A DNA stretch of 64,000 bases from Sphingobacterium tenebrionis (GCF_037126265.1 NZ_JAYLLN010000005.1:62001-126000); one strand, 5' to 3'; positions 16,415 to 26,040 are shown, counted from the stretch's first letter. The notes: a model not told the origin generated them from the letters alone. Translations and numbers: made by a program.

Positions 16415-18493
16415 TTAGTTTTCTTCTTGTTGTGGCTGTTTACCAAAAAGTTTTTCCAATAATTTTTTACGTAGCTCCTCTTCCCTATCCATCTCATCGG
16501 CCATATCATGGATGCTCTCGCTGCTTGCGCTGGTATCCACCACCCCAGCCGGACGTGGAGGTCGTAGATTGGGCTGCAACTGAACCTGGTAGAAACCATA
16601 GTTTGCAGGCACATTTTCATCATGCAACTGGTCCATTTTGGTCATGATGTAGCCATAGGTATTGAAATGCTTCAGCACCCAAGGTTTCAGGTGACCGGTA
16701 TAATCAAAGGACGAAAGTCCTGTTTTTGGTCTCGGGATAATGCTCGATAGGTAAAGACTCTCGCCTATGGTCAATTCTGCGGGTGTCTTACCAAAATAGT
16801 ATTTGGATGCCTCGGCAATCCCATACACATTTTTACCCCATTCGATTACATTCAGGTAAATCTCGAACAAGCGGTCCTTACTCACTTGTTTGGATTGTTC
16901 CATCAACCAAACCATCAGGATCTCCTCAAACTTACGCATCATGGTCTTATTACGGTTGAGGTAAAGATTCTTCACCAACTGCATGGAGATGGTACTTGCC
17001 CCTCTTTTGAATTTTTTCTCTTTGATATTGGTCACCAAGGATAGCTGGAAAGCTTCCAATTCAAAGCCGTTATGTTTATAGAAAAATGGATCTTCGGTAT
17101 TCAGGACAGTTTTCTTCAGGATAGGTGCAATTTGATTAAGCGGTGTAAAATTAGGATTGGTAGCATCCAGCATAATATCACGCATTTTCACACTATCCTC
17201 AAAAGCTTCATACACAAAAGGTCCATTCAGGGCGGCGATATCTGCCTTGCCCCATTTAACGACTTTCAGCTGGGAATCATCGATCTTGGAACTGAAGCTC
17301 AAATTATCTGGATCATCCAGGTCCACTTCAAAATCCATGTCATATTGAATATTGCCATCCACTTGGATACCATCCAGGTTTTCAAACAATCCCACTGGTA
17401 GGGCATCAAAGAAATGCTGCGCCTTAAAACTACCCGTATGTACGGCCAATCCTAATATTTTCTTGGGCTTGCGCGTAAATTTGGCATGCGGTTCAAATTC
17501 AAAATCTTTCACTTTCACCTTGGTTCCCGGCATCAGCTCGGCCGTATTTTCCGAAATCAGGATCCCACCATCGGCGGCACCTGCCGGTAATAGCACAGGC
17601 TCCAAGGATAAACGGCGATGGAATACCTTCAGGTTTTTCGTGTCCCAACCACCTACGACCTGCAAGTAATCTTTCCCTTTACGGGAAACATCGTCCAGGT
17701 GGAAGGAAAGCTCATTGAAACTCACATGCAGACCATATTTTTGGGCAATGAATGGAACTTCAACCCCCTTATTCTCGGTGGATACCTTAACACTTAAAGT
17801 CTGTTTGCCCGGATTAACATTCCCTGCAAAATTCCATTTTGCTTCTTGGTCGTTCAAGAAAACATCGATATTGTAATCGCCATTATCGATTTCTCCTTTC
17901 GGTATATGAACTTCTTGGGTAGAGCTGCTATCTGTATAGGAAAGGCTGACGTTCTCCAAGCTCATGTTGGTAGGCACCTTGTCGAAAACCTGTTGAAAGA
18001 GATGGTCTACTCGTTCTGCCAATGTCCGGACATCCTCTTTTTTATCCGTGCTATCTTTATCTACCTTTTTACGGAACAGAAAATCATAATTTGAAGTACT
18101 ATCTTTCTTGACCAGGCTAATATCTGCGTTTACCAACTCCATATTGGCAATACGGATATCCCCGAACAACAGTGGAAATACCTTAACCGAAACTTCAAAT
18201 TTATCTATGGCTGCCAATTGTTCAGCAGAATCTGGAACTACTTTGATGCGGTTGAAATCCACCGAAGTCAGTCCGGAGAATTGATAATCCCCCACCTCAA
18301 AATTCAATTGGTAATCGTCCTTCAGTTTCTGTTTGACTTTCCCTACCGCCTTATCCAACATGGCCCCCCGAACGGAAAGCCCCCATATCAAACCAACCAA
18401 TAAAACAACCAGTACAACACTAACACTAATGATAAACCACTTCTTCTTCACAAAACCGAAAGCTGGAAAGGACTTGTTATTATTTGCCGTCAT
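16415..18493 (-). CDS. AsmA-like domain fused to GT51 peptidoglycan transglycosylase
   Basis: A 692-residue protein from ATG 18493 (MTANNNKSFPAFGFVKKKWF); an upstream ATG at 18550 would add 19 unlikely residues. One membrane anchor (ISVSVVLVVLLVGLIWGL) is followed by about 380 extracytoplasmic residues of AsmA/DUF748-like beta structure: LTSVDFNRIKVVPDSAEQLA, KVFPLLFGDIRIANMELVNA, IQVDGNIQYDMDFEVD. The C-terminal third is a GT51 glycosyltransferase: TEDPFFYKHNGFE (catalytic Glu), GASTISMQLVKNLYLNRNKT, RKFEEILMVWLMEQ, LFEIYLNVIEWGKNVYGIAE and SKYYFGKTPAEL. There is no transpeptidase domain. It should polymerise lipid II at the inner membrane; the role of the AsmA-like part is unknown. Operon with hpt (2-base gap). 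Confidence 0.85.
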   Translation of the reverse strand: MTANNNKSFPAFGFVKKKWFIISVSVVLVVLLVGLIWGLSVRGAMLDKAVGKVKQKLKDDYQLNFEVGDYQFSGLTSVDFNRIKVVPDSAEQLAAIDKFEVSVKVFPLLFGDIRIANMELVNADISLVKKDSTSNYDFLFRKKVDKDSTDKKEDVRTLAERVDHLFQQVFDKVPTNMSLENVSLSYTDSSSTQEVHIPKGEIDNGDYNIDVFLNDQEAKWNFAGNVNPGKQTLSVKVSTENKGVEVPFIAQKYGLHVSFNELSFHLDDVSRKGKDYLQVVGGWDTKNLKVFHRRLSLEPVLLPAGAADGGILISENTAELMPGTKVKVKDFEFEPHAKFTRKPKKILGLAVHTGSFKAQHFFDALPVGLFENLDGIQVDGNIQYDMDFEVDLDDPDNLSFSSKIDDSQLKVVKWGKADIAALNGPFVYEAFEDSVKMRDIMLDATNPNFTPLNQIAPILKKTVLNTEDPFFYKHNGFELEAFQLSLVTNIKEKKFKRGASTISMQLVKNLYLNRNKTMMRKFEEILMVWLMEQSKQVSKDRLFEIYLNVIEWGKNVYGIAEASKYYFGKTPAELTIGESLYLSSIIPRPKTGLSSFDYTGHLKPWVLKHFNTYGYIMTKMDQLHDENVPANYGFYQVQLQPNLRPPRPAGVVDTSASSESIHDMADEMDREEELRKKLLEKLFGKQPQQEEN

Positions 18494-18607
18494 ATCGTCT
18501 ATATCGTACCTTGAATTTTGATAAAAATAGGTAAAAAACATTAAAAACATCTTGATGACATGATATTGAGTAGGTTTAGTTAGTTTTGTAATTCTTAATA
18601 TTTACTC

Positions 18608-19666
18608 ATGATTACGAAACAACAGATCCTTGATGCCTTAAGTCATGTGGAAGAACCGGATTTAAAGAAAGACCTGGTTACCCTCAACATGATTGAGAAC
18701 ATTGAAATCCTCCCTAATAAGATAAAATTTGATGTGGTGTTGACCACTCCAGCATGCCCGATGAAGGGCCATATTGAACATGCCTGCAAGAATGCGATTG
18801 CTCTTTTTGTTTCCAAGGAAGTCGAAGTGGAGATCAATATGACCGCCCGTGTTAAAGCGGTAGAAACAGCGCAGTTAAAAAACATTAAGAACATTGTTTT
18901 GGTATCTTCTGGAAAAGGTGGTGTTGGTAAATCTACCGTGGCAGCCAATCTGGCGATTGCCTTGGCCAATTCGGGCGCAAAGACAGGCCTGTTGGATGCG
19001 GATATCTATGGTCCTTCGGTCCCTATGATGTTTGGTGTAGAGCATGCTCGCCCCGAATCAACACAGACTCCAGATGGAAAGAACAAGATCGTTCCTATCG
19101 AACGATTTGGTTTGAAATTATTGTCCATCGGATTTTTTACAGATCCGAACCAACCTATTCCTTGGCGTGGACCGATGGCGACTTCTGCCATCAAGCAATT
19201 GTTCAATGATACGGATTGGGGCGATTTGGATTACCTGGTCGTAGACATGCCTCCTGGCACTGGAGATATTCACATCACCGTAGCCCAAAACTACCCGATA
19301 TCTGGCGCTGTGATTGTAACAACCCCACAGCAGGTCGCATTAGCGGATGCGATCAAGGGCATGGCGATGTACCAGATGGAAGGTGTTCAGGTGCCTATTA
19401 TTGGTGTGGTAGAGAACATGGCCTATTTCACGCCTGCAGAATTGCCGGAAAATAAATACTACATCTTTGGTAAGGATGGAGGAAAACGTTTGGCGGCAGA
19501 TAATCAGGTGCCTTTCTTGGGAGAGATCCCCTTGGTGAAATCGGTATCGGATGCTGGAGACAACGGTTTTCCGGTAGCCTTGGATGGCGATGATCCTGTG
19601 GCAGCAGCTTTTGGGGTGCTAGCTGGAAGGGTAGCACAGGAACTGAGTATCTTAGCGAATAGGTAA
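18608..19666 (+). CDS. mrp: Mrp/NBP35-family iron-sulphur carrier ATPase
   Basis: 352 residues. The N-terminal MIP18/DUF59 domain (~1-85, with TTPACPMKGHIEHACKNAI) is followed by a ParA-like P-loop ATPase: VLVSSGKGGVGKSTVAANLA (deviant Walker A), LLDADIYGPSVPMMFG, PWRGPMATSAIKQLF, YLVVDMPPGTGDIHITVAQ (Walker B), AVIVTTPQQVALAD. Members bind and transfer Fe-S clusters. The CxxC that usually follows VENM.YF is missing: here it reads VENMAYFTPAELPENKYYIF, as in other Bacteroidota homologues. The start at 18608 is divergent from the GT51 gene; TAGTTTTG at 18581-18588 could be its -7 box. Confidence 0.92.
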   Translation: MITKQQILDALSHVEEPDLKKDLVTLNMIENIEILPNKIKFDVVLTTPACPMKGHIEHACKNAIALFVSKEVEVEINMTARVKAVETAQLKNIKNIVLVSSGKGGVGKSTVAANLAIALANSGAKTGLLDADIYGPSVPMMFGVEHARPESTQTPDGKNKIVPIERFGLKLLSIGFFTDPNQPIPWRGPMATSAIKQLFNDTDWGDLDYLVVDMPPGTGDIHITVAQNYPISGAVIVTTPQQVALADAIKGMAMYQMEGVQVPIIGVVENMAYFTPAELPENKYYIFGKDGGKRLAADNQVPFLGEIPLVKSVSDAGDNGFPVALDGDDPVAAAFGVLAGRVAQELSILANR

Positions 19667-19749
19667 TTTTCTAAAATTCTTTTGATGTATTATAACCTGA
19701 AAAATGTGGTGTTTTTCTATGGTAAAAGGCTGTTTTCGTTGAAAAAATA

Positions 19750-19840
19750 GGGCTAAAGCATGCGTAAAGCATGTTTTAATATGCTCAACATACATTTTAC
19801 ATACTTTCACCATGCTTTCAGTATGGTTTCAGTAAGAACG
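19750..19840. repeat. CATACT-rich intergenic repeat (copy 1)
   Basis: A stretch of irregular repeats of CATGC/CATAC plus TTT(A/C)A. Its reverse complement (AAACCATACTGAAAGCATGG, then TGAAAGTATGTAAAATGTATG) aligns over about 45 bases with the sequence at 49.07 kb. No coding content. Confidence 0.65.
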
Positions 19841-19868
19841 CAAAAAGCTGCCCAAATGGGCAGCTTCT
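19840..19868 (-). terminator. Intrinsic terminator of the first susCD operon
   Basis: AAGCTGCCCA (19845-19854) pairs with TGGGCAGCTT (19857-19866) around AA. On the minus strand the stem is followed by TTTTTG, matching the end of the operon at 19901. Confidence 0.85.
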
Positions 19869-19900
19869 TATTTTAAACTCAAACTATTATTAGTTTTTCT

Positions 19901-20710
19901 TTATGGTAATGTTATTATTTCCACACCAGAACCAAAGGATCCAGCAGATACATTGTAACCAGCAACATTAATAGTCACTGTTTTTCCAGATACCGTACCT
20001 GTAACATTCGTCATAGAAACCGGTCCATAATCAGGATGGTTATAGATAACTTGGTTAGGGAAAGTCAAGGTTTTACCATCGGATTTAATCATGAATGCAA
20101 AGCTACCACCACCAAATGGGTTAACCACTTTATACACATTCGCACCTTGTGCTTTTTGAATCTTAACATCCAATACAGCGCCTTCCCATCCTCCTTTAGA
20201 ATCCAATTTAGTAGTACCTAAATCTTCAAAAGTCAAAATGTTGGAAGCATTGATATTGATTTTCTTGATATTGCTATAGCTGATGTTTTTATCATCAATA
20301 TTAAGAGAGATCGGGAAAGCCAAACCAGCCCTAACATCCGTTCCTACTGCAGAAACAGATAGGGTACTAGGGTCAATTTTAGAGAAATCTCCGTAATTGA
20401 TTTTAGCATAAGCTTTACCTTCACCTGCTTTGAATTCAACTGGACCAGCCACTTGGAACACGTCTGTATATCCTGCTCCAGTTGCTGTAAGGGTAACAGG
20501 AACAGAAAGGTCGCCAGCTGTTGAAGTACGTCCAACAGGGATTTCCAACACACCAGATTCCATTGCAAGACTTGTAGTACCACTCATGAAGCTGATTTTG
20601 TCTTCAGGTCCTTGGTACAAAGGTCCCTCTGTTTTGTCACAAGAAGTCATGCTTAACACAAGAGCAAAGACCCCTAAAGCGTTTAATATATTCTTTTTCA
20701 TTTTATTCAA
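19901..20710 (-). CDS. Surface lipoprotein, third gene of susCD operon 1
   Basis: A 269-residue predicted lipoprotein: MNKMKKNILNALGVFALVLS then MTSC gives the lipobox, and cleavage leaves CDKTEGPLYQGPEDKISFMS. A start at the ATG at 20701 is equally possible. The rest is beta-rich. Residues ~45-140 (VGRTSTAGDLSVPVTLTATG, VEFKAGEGKAYAKINYGDFS, TLSVSAV) look like a Calx-beta/DUF1735-type sandwich. The second half (FEDLGTTKLDSKGGWEGAV, YKVVNPFGGGSFAFMIKSDG, DYGPVSMTNVTGTVSGKTVT) resembles a C-terminal binding module seen in SusE/SusF-like accessory lipoproteins. The position 9 bases after susD implies a surface ligand-binding accessory role. The ligand is unknown. Confidence 0.75.
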   Translation of the reverse strand: MNKMKKNILNALGVFALVLSMTSCDKTEGPLYQGPEDKISFMSGTTSLAMESGVLEIPVGRTSTAGDLSVPVTLTATGAGYTDVFQVAGPVEFKAGEGKAYAKINYGDFSKIDPSTLSVSAVGTDVRAGLAFPISLNIDDKNISYSNIKKININASNILTFEDLGTTKLDSKGGWEGAVLDVKIQKAQGANVYKVVNPFGGGSFAFMIKSDGKTLTFPNQVIYNHPDYGPVSMTNVTGTVSGKTVTINVAGYNVSAGSFGSGVEIITLP

Positions 20711-20719
20711 ATTATATAA

Positions 20720-22261
20720 TTACATTGGGTTTTGATCCTTTGTAGCATCCAAACTTTTATTACCATCAAATTCCTTTTGAGGAATGGTCAAGATCATTTC
20801 TTTATTCGCTGGTTCTAATGTATTCCAGTTTACGAAGAAAGAGTGGTTGGTATTTCCTGCTTTTCTATCAAATCCAGTTTTTAAACGTAAGATATCGAAT
20901 GCACGTTCTGCTTCACCCCAAAGTTCAATACGTCTTTGAAGAATAATGTGGTCCATCAACGTTCTTGGAGCTCCGATAGATCCCATGGTCAAGTCTTTAG
21001 ACATGGTCACATTCGCTAACATAGCTTGGTAACCAGATGGGTTTCTTAGTTTCAACAAATCTTCAAGCGCTGTTTTTGCTTCCGCTAAACGTCCAGCATT
21101 TGCTAAAGCCTCTGCTTTTACCAATTGCATTTCTTCTGCACGCATGAAGATATAATCTCCCAAATCAGACGCTTTATCAGCATATCTGAATTTTACTTGG
21201 TTATAAGGTTTTGTTTCTGCCTCACCTCCATCAGTTTGATTATTCCACCATTGCTTACGAATATCGGAAGCAGGGATCTGATCATACAACCAGTTGTAAA
21301 TACATTTACGTGAAGATGCTGCATAGCGATCTGCAGAAGCATCCATATGGGAGAAAAATGAAGCATAGACAGTTGCTTGATCCGCAATGATTTCAGCGCC
21401 CCAAAGTACATTTTTCAAACCGGTATTATTGAAACCTGATAATAGATCATCACCAGAGATCATCGCCAAACCTGGTTTTGTTAAAGCTTCCTCAGCGTAT
21501 TTAGCTGCATCATCCCATTTGTTCTGAACCAAAGAAACATTTGCTTTGATCGCATTAGCTAAATAATAATCGATATTGGTTTTTTGCAACTGCAATCCTT
21601 TATTCTTCGCGAAAGCGGTAATGGCATCATCCAAATCTTTATTGATTTGCGTGTAAACTTCTTCCACGGTACCTCTACCAGCTCCTTGAGAAGAAGAAGT
21701 AGTAGGTTCAGTATACAAAGGTACACCTGGAGCAGATTCATGGCCTTTGTAAGTCTGTTGGAATGCTTGGATCAATTGGAAATAAGCGTACGCACGAATA
21801 GCACGTGCTTGAGCCATCACATTCTCAATTTTATCAGCATCACCTGTTACGGTGGTTTCCGCTGCTAGGATATAGTTCGCATTACTGATCAAGGTGTAAT
21901 AGAAGTTCCAAGTTGCATACGATCTCCAAGTAGTAGCTGTGTAACGACTACGAACATCGAATTTATAGTCAAAATAGAACCATCCGTTTCCTTGCGCGTC
22001 CTGAACCATATCCTCTCCCATTAGAGAAGTATACAATTTGGTAGACATGATACCAAAGTTCTGGTCTGTATTACCAGTAGACCAACCACTAAGGTATAAC
22101 ATACGATAGATACCGTTCATGGCAACCTGTGCACCATCAGCATTTTCCAACATAGTTGGCGCATCAATTCTATCGGTAGGGCTTGTTTCTAAGAAATCCT
22201 TTTTACATGAGGTCATACCTAATGCTAAAGAAATAATAGAAGCATATATTAATTTTTTCAT
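20720..22261 (-). CDS. SusD/RagB-family nutrient-binding lipoprotein (operon 1)
   Basis: From ATG 22261 the protein is 513 residues: MKKLIYASIISLALGMTSCK gives a lipobox at MTSC with mature CKKDFLETSPTDRID. The opening D-x-x-P-x-D-R, the TPR-like helices (VMAQARAIRAYAYFQLIQAF with the classic Y-x-L), YLANAIKANVSLVQNKWDDA, MRAEEMQLVKAEALANAGRL, and the end HIILQRRIELWGEAERAFDI plus FDGNKSLDATKDQNPM are standard SusD. It should cap its SusC partner at the cell surface and capture ligand. It begins 19 bases after susC; the longer start (22273) is less likely because the signal peptide begins at MKKL. Confidence 0.93.
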   Translation of the reverse strand: MKKLIYASIISLALGMTSCKKDFLETSPTDRIDAPTMLENADGAQVAMNGIYRMLYLSGWSTGNTDQNFGIMSTKLYTSLMGEDMVQDAQGNGWFYFDYKFDVRSRYTATTWRSYATWNFYYTLISNANYILAAETTVTGDADKIENVMAQARAIRAYAYFQLIQAFQQTYKGHESAPGVPLYTEPTTSSSQGAGRGTVEEVYTQINKDLDDAITAFAKNKGLQLQKTNIDYYLANAIKANVSLVQNKWDDAAKYAEEALTKPGLAMISGDDLLSGFNNTGLKNVLWGAEIIADQATVYASFFSHMDASADRYAASSRKCIYNWLYDQIPASDIRKQWWNNQTDGGEAETKPYNQVKFRYADKASDLGDYIFMRAEEMQLVKAEALANAGRLAEAKTALEDLLKLRNPSGYQAMLANVTMSKDLTMGSIGAPRTLMDHIILQRRIELWGEAERAFDILRLKTGFDRKAGNTNHSFFVNWNTLEPANKEMILTIPQKEFDGNKSLDATKDQNPM

Positions 22262-22280
22262 GATTATCTTCAATTAAATA

Positions 22281-25200
22281 TTAAAATTTAACATTTACTC
22301 CGGCAGCAATTGTTTTATTCGGTGAATAAGAATAATCTGTTGTACCAGTAAAGTTGTATTGTGGATTCAGACCTTTACGTGCTGAGAAGATGGCCAAGTT
22401 ATCACCTTGTGCGAATACTCTTAATGATTTCAGACCGAAACGTTCAAATCCAAAAGTATAACCGATAGAAATGTTTTTGATAGCAAAATAAGATGCATCT
22501 ACCAACGCTCTGTCAGTTAAGGTATGCGTATCTTCTTTTTGTACACGAGGAACATCTGTGATATCTCCTGGTTGTTTCCAAGCTCTCAAGATCTCACGAG
22601 AGAAATTGTTACCAATATACAATGGGTTGTAGTAGTTGTAACCGATTACATCGTAGATTTTACCACCAATTGAATAGGTCGTCATCATAGAGAAATCAAA
22701 GTTTTTGTAAGCTACATTGGTTGACAATGAACCACTGATTTTCGGGATACGGTTACCTTGGATGATACGGCTTGCTGCAGCTTTGTTTTTATCACTAGAG
22801 ATGTAGTGCTTGCTTAAGTCTGCTTCGTCAGCTTTATTGTCGTATACCCAGTATAATTGGCTACCTGTTGCTGGATCAACACCTGCACTTCTAGCCATAT
22901 AGAATGAGTTGATCGCTTCACCTTCACGAATAATAGAAGAACCACCGATGATCTCTTTATTTTCATCCGTTAATTTGATGACTTTGTTATTGATTTTTGA
23001 ACCCATTGCAGTCACATTCCACAACACGCCATTGTCTTTCAAAATATCATATCCGATCGATAAGTCAAAACCTTTGTTTTCCATATCACCGATATTATCA
23101 AAATAACCATCAAATCCTAAAGAAAGGGCTAATGGACGGTTTAATAACATATCGGAAGTTTTTCTGGAGAACCAATCGAAAGTCACGGTTAAACGGTCGT
23201 TTAAGAAACGTCCATCAAAACCAACGTTAAAGTTTCTGTTTTTCTCCCAAGAAGTTTTCTTGTTTTCTACGGACACCACTCCAGCACCATTGCTGTTACC
23301 ATTGTTGTAAGTTAGGTCGTAGAAAGCTTGCCAAGCATAATATGCTTGAGATCCAGATGCAGTTAACAAACCATTGTTACCTTGCTCACCATAGCTACTC
23401 TTAAGGGTTAAGCTGTTGATCCAATCATTTCCTTGTAAGAATTCTTCTTCAGAAATTTTCCAAGCACCACCTAATGACCAGAAGTTACCCCATCTGATAT
23501 CTTCATGAAAACGAGAAGAACCATCTGTACGGAAACTACCAGAAAGGAAGTATTTGTTGTTATAATCGTATTGTACTCTGGAGAAATAAGACTCAAGCGT
23601 TTCGTTATTCTCGTAAGAGTCAGATCCTGTAATAGAAGAACCTGGAGCCAATTCAAAGATTCCACCAAAAGGGAAACCTGTTTTTTGACCAGATAATAAA
23701 TTGAATTTAAAAGCATAGCTTTCATGTCCAATCAAGGCATCCACGTTATGTAGTCCGAAAGAACGGTTATACGTCAATAACTGGTTGAAAGTATAAGAGA
23801 ATGTTTTAGTCCATTCCTTATTCAAACGTCCAGATCCTGCCGCATTACCGAAATAAGGGTTGTAATAATAGGTATATGCATTAGAAACATAGTCTGTTCC
23901 TAAGTTGAATGCTAAAGCAAAACCTTGGAAAGCACCATATTTTTCATCTCTTGTATTGAATTCGATGGTACTACGAACTCCAGCATTATCGCGGAAGTCA
24001 AAATATCTATCATCGTATAATACGGCAATGGAATTGAATTTTTGTTGCGCTCCTGAAGCACGGTTCGGGCCATAATCAAATAAACGCTCACCATCTGCAT
24101 CCAAAACATATCCACCATCAGCATCACGTTCCCAGATCGGATAGATTGGAGCCATTTGCTCAGCAGAATACCATACGTTCGAAGTTGATGAACCTGTAGC
24201 ATTCAACATATTTGATGATGTTTTGGAGAAATTACCACTCAAAGAAGCTTTAAACCAATCAACAGGTGTGAATTCGTTGTTCAAGCGACCAGAATAACGA
24301 TCAAAAGCCGTAGTTTTCAATAAGCCTTGGTCTTTCAAGTAGTTCATGGATGCCATCGCTTTAAACTTATCGGAACCACCAGAAGCATCAAATTGATATT
24401 CTTGACGAACAGGATTGTTTGCCATTACCTCGTCTAACCAGTTATCTTCCCATTTCAAAGAAGCATTAGGATTGATTTTTCCAGTAGCTAGATCGAATAA
24501 TTGATCAACAGGAACATTATATGGGTTATATTGCTCGTTAAGACCAAAAATTGGATCTACAGTACCTTTCATTTTGTTTACCGCATTTTGTCCCGCTTCA
24601 GATTCAGGAACGCCTAACAAAAAGATTTCACGGTTTTTATAGGATTGGAATACAGTTTCAAGATATTCTTGTGAATTCATCACATCATATCTTCCAACTG
24701 CTCTCGAGTTTACACCTACATTCGCTTTGAAGTTAATGTTGATTTTACCATTCGTATTCTTACCAGATTTTGTTGTGATCATCACCACCCCATTCGCTGC
24801 TCTAGAACCATAAAGAGTAGATGCTGCTGCATCTTTCAAGATGGTTAAACTTTCCACATCATTAGGGTTGATCGAGTTCAAATCGCCATCGAAAGGAATA
24901 CCATCAACAACATATAAAGGATTTGAAGAAGCATTGATTGATCCGAAACCACGAACACGCACTGTTGCATTTGAACCTGGCTGACCAGTACCTAAGGTAG
25001 AAACCACACCTGGAGCTGCACCATCTAATGCTTTTGTAATACTTGAGATGGAACGGTTTTCAATAACATCTGACTTAACGGTCGAAGCAGATCCTGTAAA
25101 CGATGATTTTTTAGCTGTACCATAAGCAACAACCAAAATCTCATCCAATTCTTGGTCTGAACCTGTCAAAGAAACGTTAATGGTAGTTTGAGTACCTACC

Positions 25201-25451
25201 GCAACACGTTTGCTGGTGTAACCAACATACGAAAAGTTAAGTGTAGCATTTTCCCCAACAGAAATGCTGTAGTTTCCTGAAGCATCAGTTTGTGTAGCCG
25301 TACTTGTGCCGACCAAATTTACTGATACTCCGCCAAGCGGTGTTCCATCTGCTTCAGATGTCACTTTACCACTCACTTGACGATTTTGTGCAAACGCTAC
25401 CCCAATAAGGCATGTTAACACAAAAATTAAGCTGAGTAATTTGTGTTTCAT
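22281..25451 (-). CDS. SusC/RagA-family TonB-dependent transporter (operon 1)
   Basis: 1056 residues. Signal peptide MKHKLLSLIFVLTCLIGVAFA is followed by the carboxypeptidase-like N-terminal extension (QVSGKVTSEADGTPLGGVSV ... NLVGTSTATQTDASGNYSIS). Then a TonB box region DEILVVAYGTAKKSSFTGSA and the plug (LDGAAPGVVSTLGTGQPGSN, VRVRGFGSINASSNPLYVVD, DVESLTILKDAAASTLYGSR, AANGVVMITTKSG). The rest is a 22-strand barrel ending in aromatic AAGVNVKF. It imports a ligand delivered by the SusD downstream. The substrate cannot be read from sequence: no glycosidase, peptidase or sigma/anti-sigma pair is adjacent. Confidence 0.95.
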   Translation of the reverse strand: MKHKLLSLIFVLTCLIGVAFAQNRQVSGKVTSEADGTPLGGVSVNLVGTSTATQTDASGNYSISVGENATLNFSYVGYTSKRVAVGTQTTINVSLTGSDQELDEILVVAYGTAKKSSFTGSASTVKSDVIENRSISSITKALDGAAPGVVSTLGTGQPGSNATVRVRGFGSINASSNPLYVVDGIPFDGDLNSINPNDVESLTILKDAAASTLYGSRAANGVVMITTKSGKNTNGKININFKANVGVNSRAVGRYDVMNSQEYLETVFQSYKNREIFLLGVPESEAGQNAVNKMKGTVDPIFGLNEQYNPYNVPVDQLFDLATGKINPNASLKWEDNWLDEVMANNPVRQEYQFDASGGSDKFKAMASMNYLKDQGLLKTTAFDRYSGRLNNEFTPVDWFKASLSGNFSKTSSNMLNATGSSTSNVWYSAEQMAPIYPIWERDADGGYVLDADGERLFDYGPNRASGAQQKFNSIAVLYDDRYFDFRDNAGVRSTIEFNTRDEKYGAFQGFALAFNLGTDYVSNAYTYYYNPYFGNAAGSGRLNKEWTKTFSYTFNQLLTYNRSFGLHNVDALIGHESYAFKFNLLSGQKTGFPFGGIFELAPGSSITGSDSYENNETLESYFSRVQYDYNNKYFLSGSFRTDGSSRFHEDIRWGNFWSLGGAWKISEEEFLQGNDWINSLTLKSSYGEQGNNGLLTASGSQAYYAWQAFYDLTYNNGNSNGAGVVSVENKKTSWEKNRNFNVGFDGRFLNDRLTVTFDWFSRKTSDMLLNRPLALSLGFDGYFDNIGDMENKGFDLSIGYDILKDNGVLWNVTAMGSKINNKVIKLTDENKEIIGGSSIIREGEAINSFYMARSAGVDPATGSQLYWVYDNKADEADLSKHYISSDKNKAAASRIIQGNRIPKISGSLSTNVAYKNFDFSMMTTYSIGGKIYDVIGYNYYNPLYIGNNFSREILRAWKQPGDITDVPRVQKEDTHTLTDRALVDASYFAIKNISIGYTFGFERFGLKSLRVFAQGDNLAIFSARKGLNPQYNFTGTTDYSYSPNKTIAAGVNVKF

Positions 25452-25488
25452 AAAGTTTTTTAATAATTAAAAATTTTAAAACAGAGAC

Positions 25489-25507
25489 TGTTAAATTTTG
25501 TTAAACA
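25489..25507 (-). promoter_or_regulatory. Conserved initially transcribed sequence, susCD operon 1
   Basis: TGTTTAACAAAATTTAACA (minus strand) begins 5 bases after the -7 box and is identical over 19 bases in operon 2; a shortened form occurs in operon 3. It contains a direct repeat of TTTAACA. It could be an operator or an RNA-level site; its function is unknown. Confidence 0.55.
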
Positions 25508-25512
25508 ATTGT

Positions 25513-25544
25513 CAAATATAGCCTTTGTTTAAAAAAACAACAAA
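25513..25544 (-). promoter_or_regulatory. Promoter of susCD operon 1
   Basis: TTTG at 25544-25541 and TATATTTG at 25520-25513 with exactly 20 bases between, matching the Bacteroidota housekeeping promoter. It leaves a leader of about 55-60 bases before the susC ATG. Confidence 0.8.
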
Positions 25545-26040
25545 TTAATGCGCTGTTAATTCAAATCTTGATAAAACTATCCTCTAAAAAGTTGCTAATT
25601 CAACCTATTTTATTTTGCTATATAATTTTTTTAATGTGCAGATTATATTTAATAAAAAAATGGCAAAAAATGATAAACATAATACTAAAAAGTGGAATAA
25701 AATCAGCTATTATCTTTCTGTTTTTCAGAGGATTGAATATTACTTGAATATTATTAAAACGTGAATTATTTTTTAAGGATAGGATGGTGTTAATGCAAGA
25801 AGTATTAAATAACGTATAACGTTATATTAGCAAAATTTTAATTCAATTTTTTTTTCAAAAAACAACTTCTAAAACAGCTAAATAATGTAACACAGAATTT
25901 TATATCGTCAACAAAATGATTTTCATAAACTCAATTAGACGGTTGTAGAAAATGGATTAAATCGTAATTGTAACAATTATGCATTATTTGGAAAATTTTA
26001 AAATTTGACAGGAAATATTCATTTAAAAATGGGGATTTAC
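25545..26040. other. AT-rich region between susCD operons 1 and 2
   Basis: About 500 bases with very high A+T and many stops in all frames. No gene, structured RNA or inverted repeat that could act as an invertible promoter was recognised. It holds upstream promoter DNA of operon 1. Confidence 0.6.

Noticed and set aside
25452..26040. Invertible promoter of the type that switches surface genes in Bacteroides
   Set aside because: No pair of inverted repeats flanking the susC promoter and no invertase gene were found.
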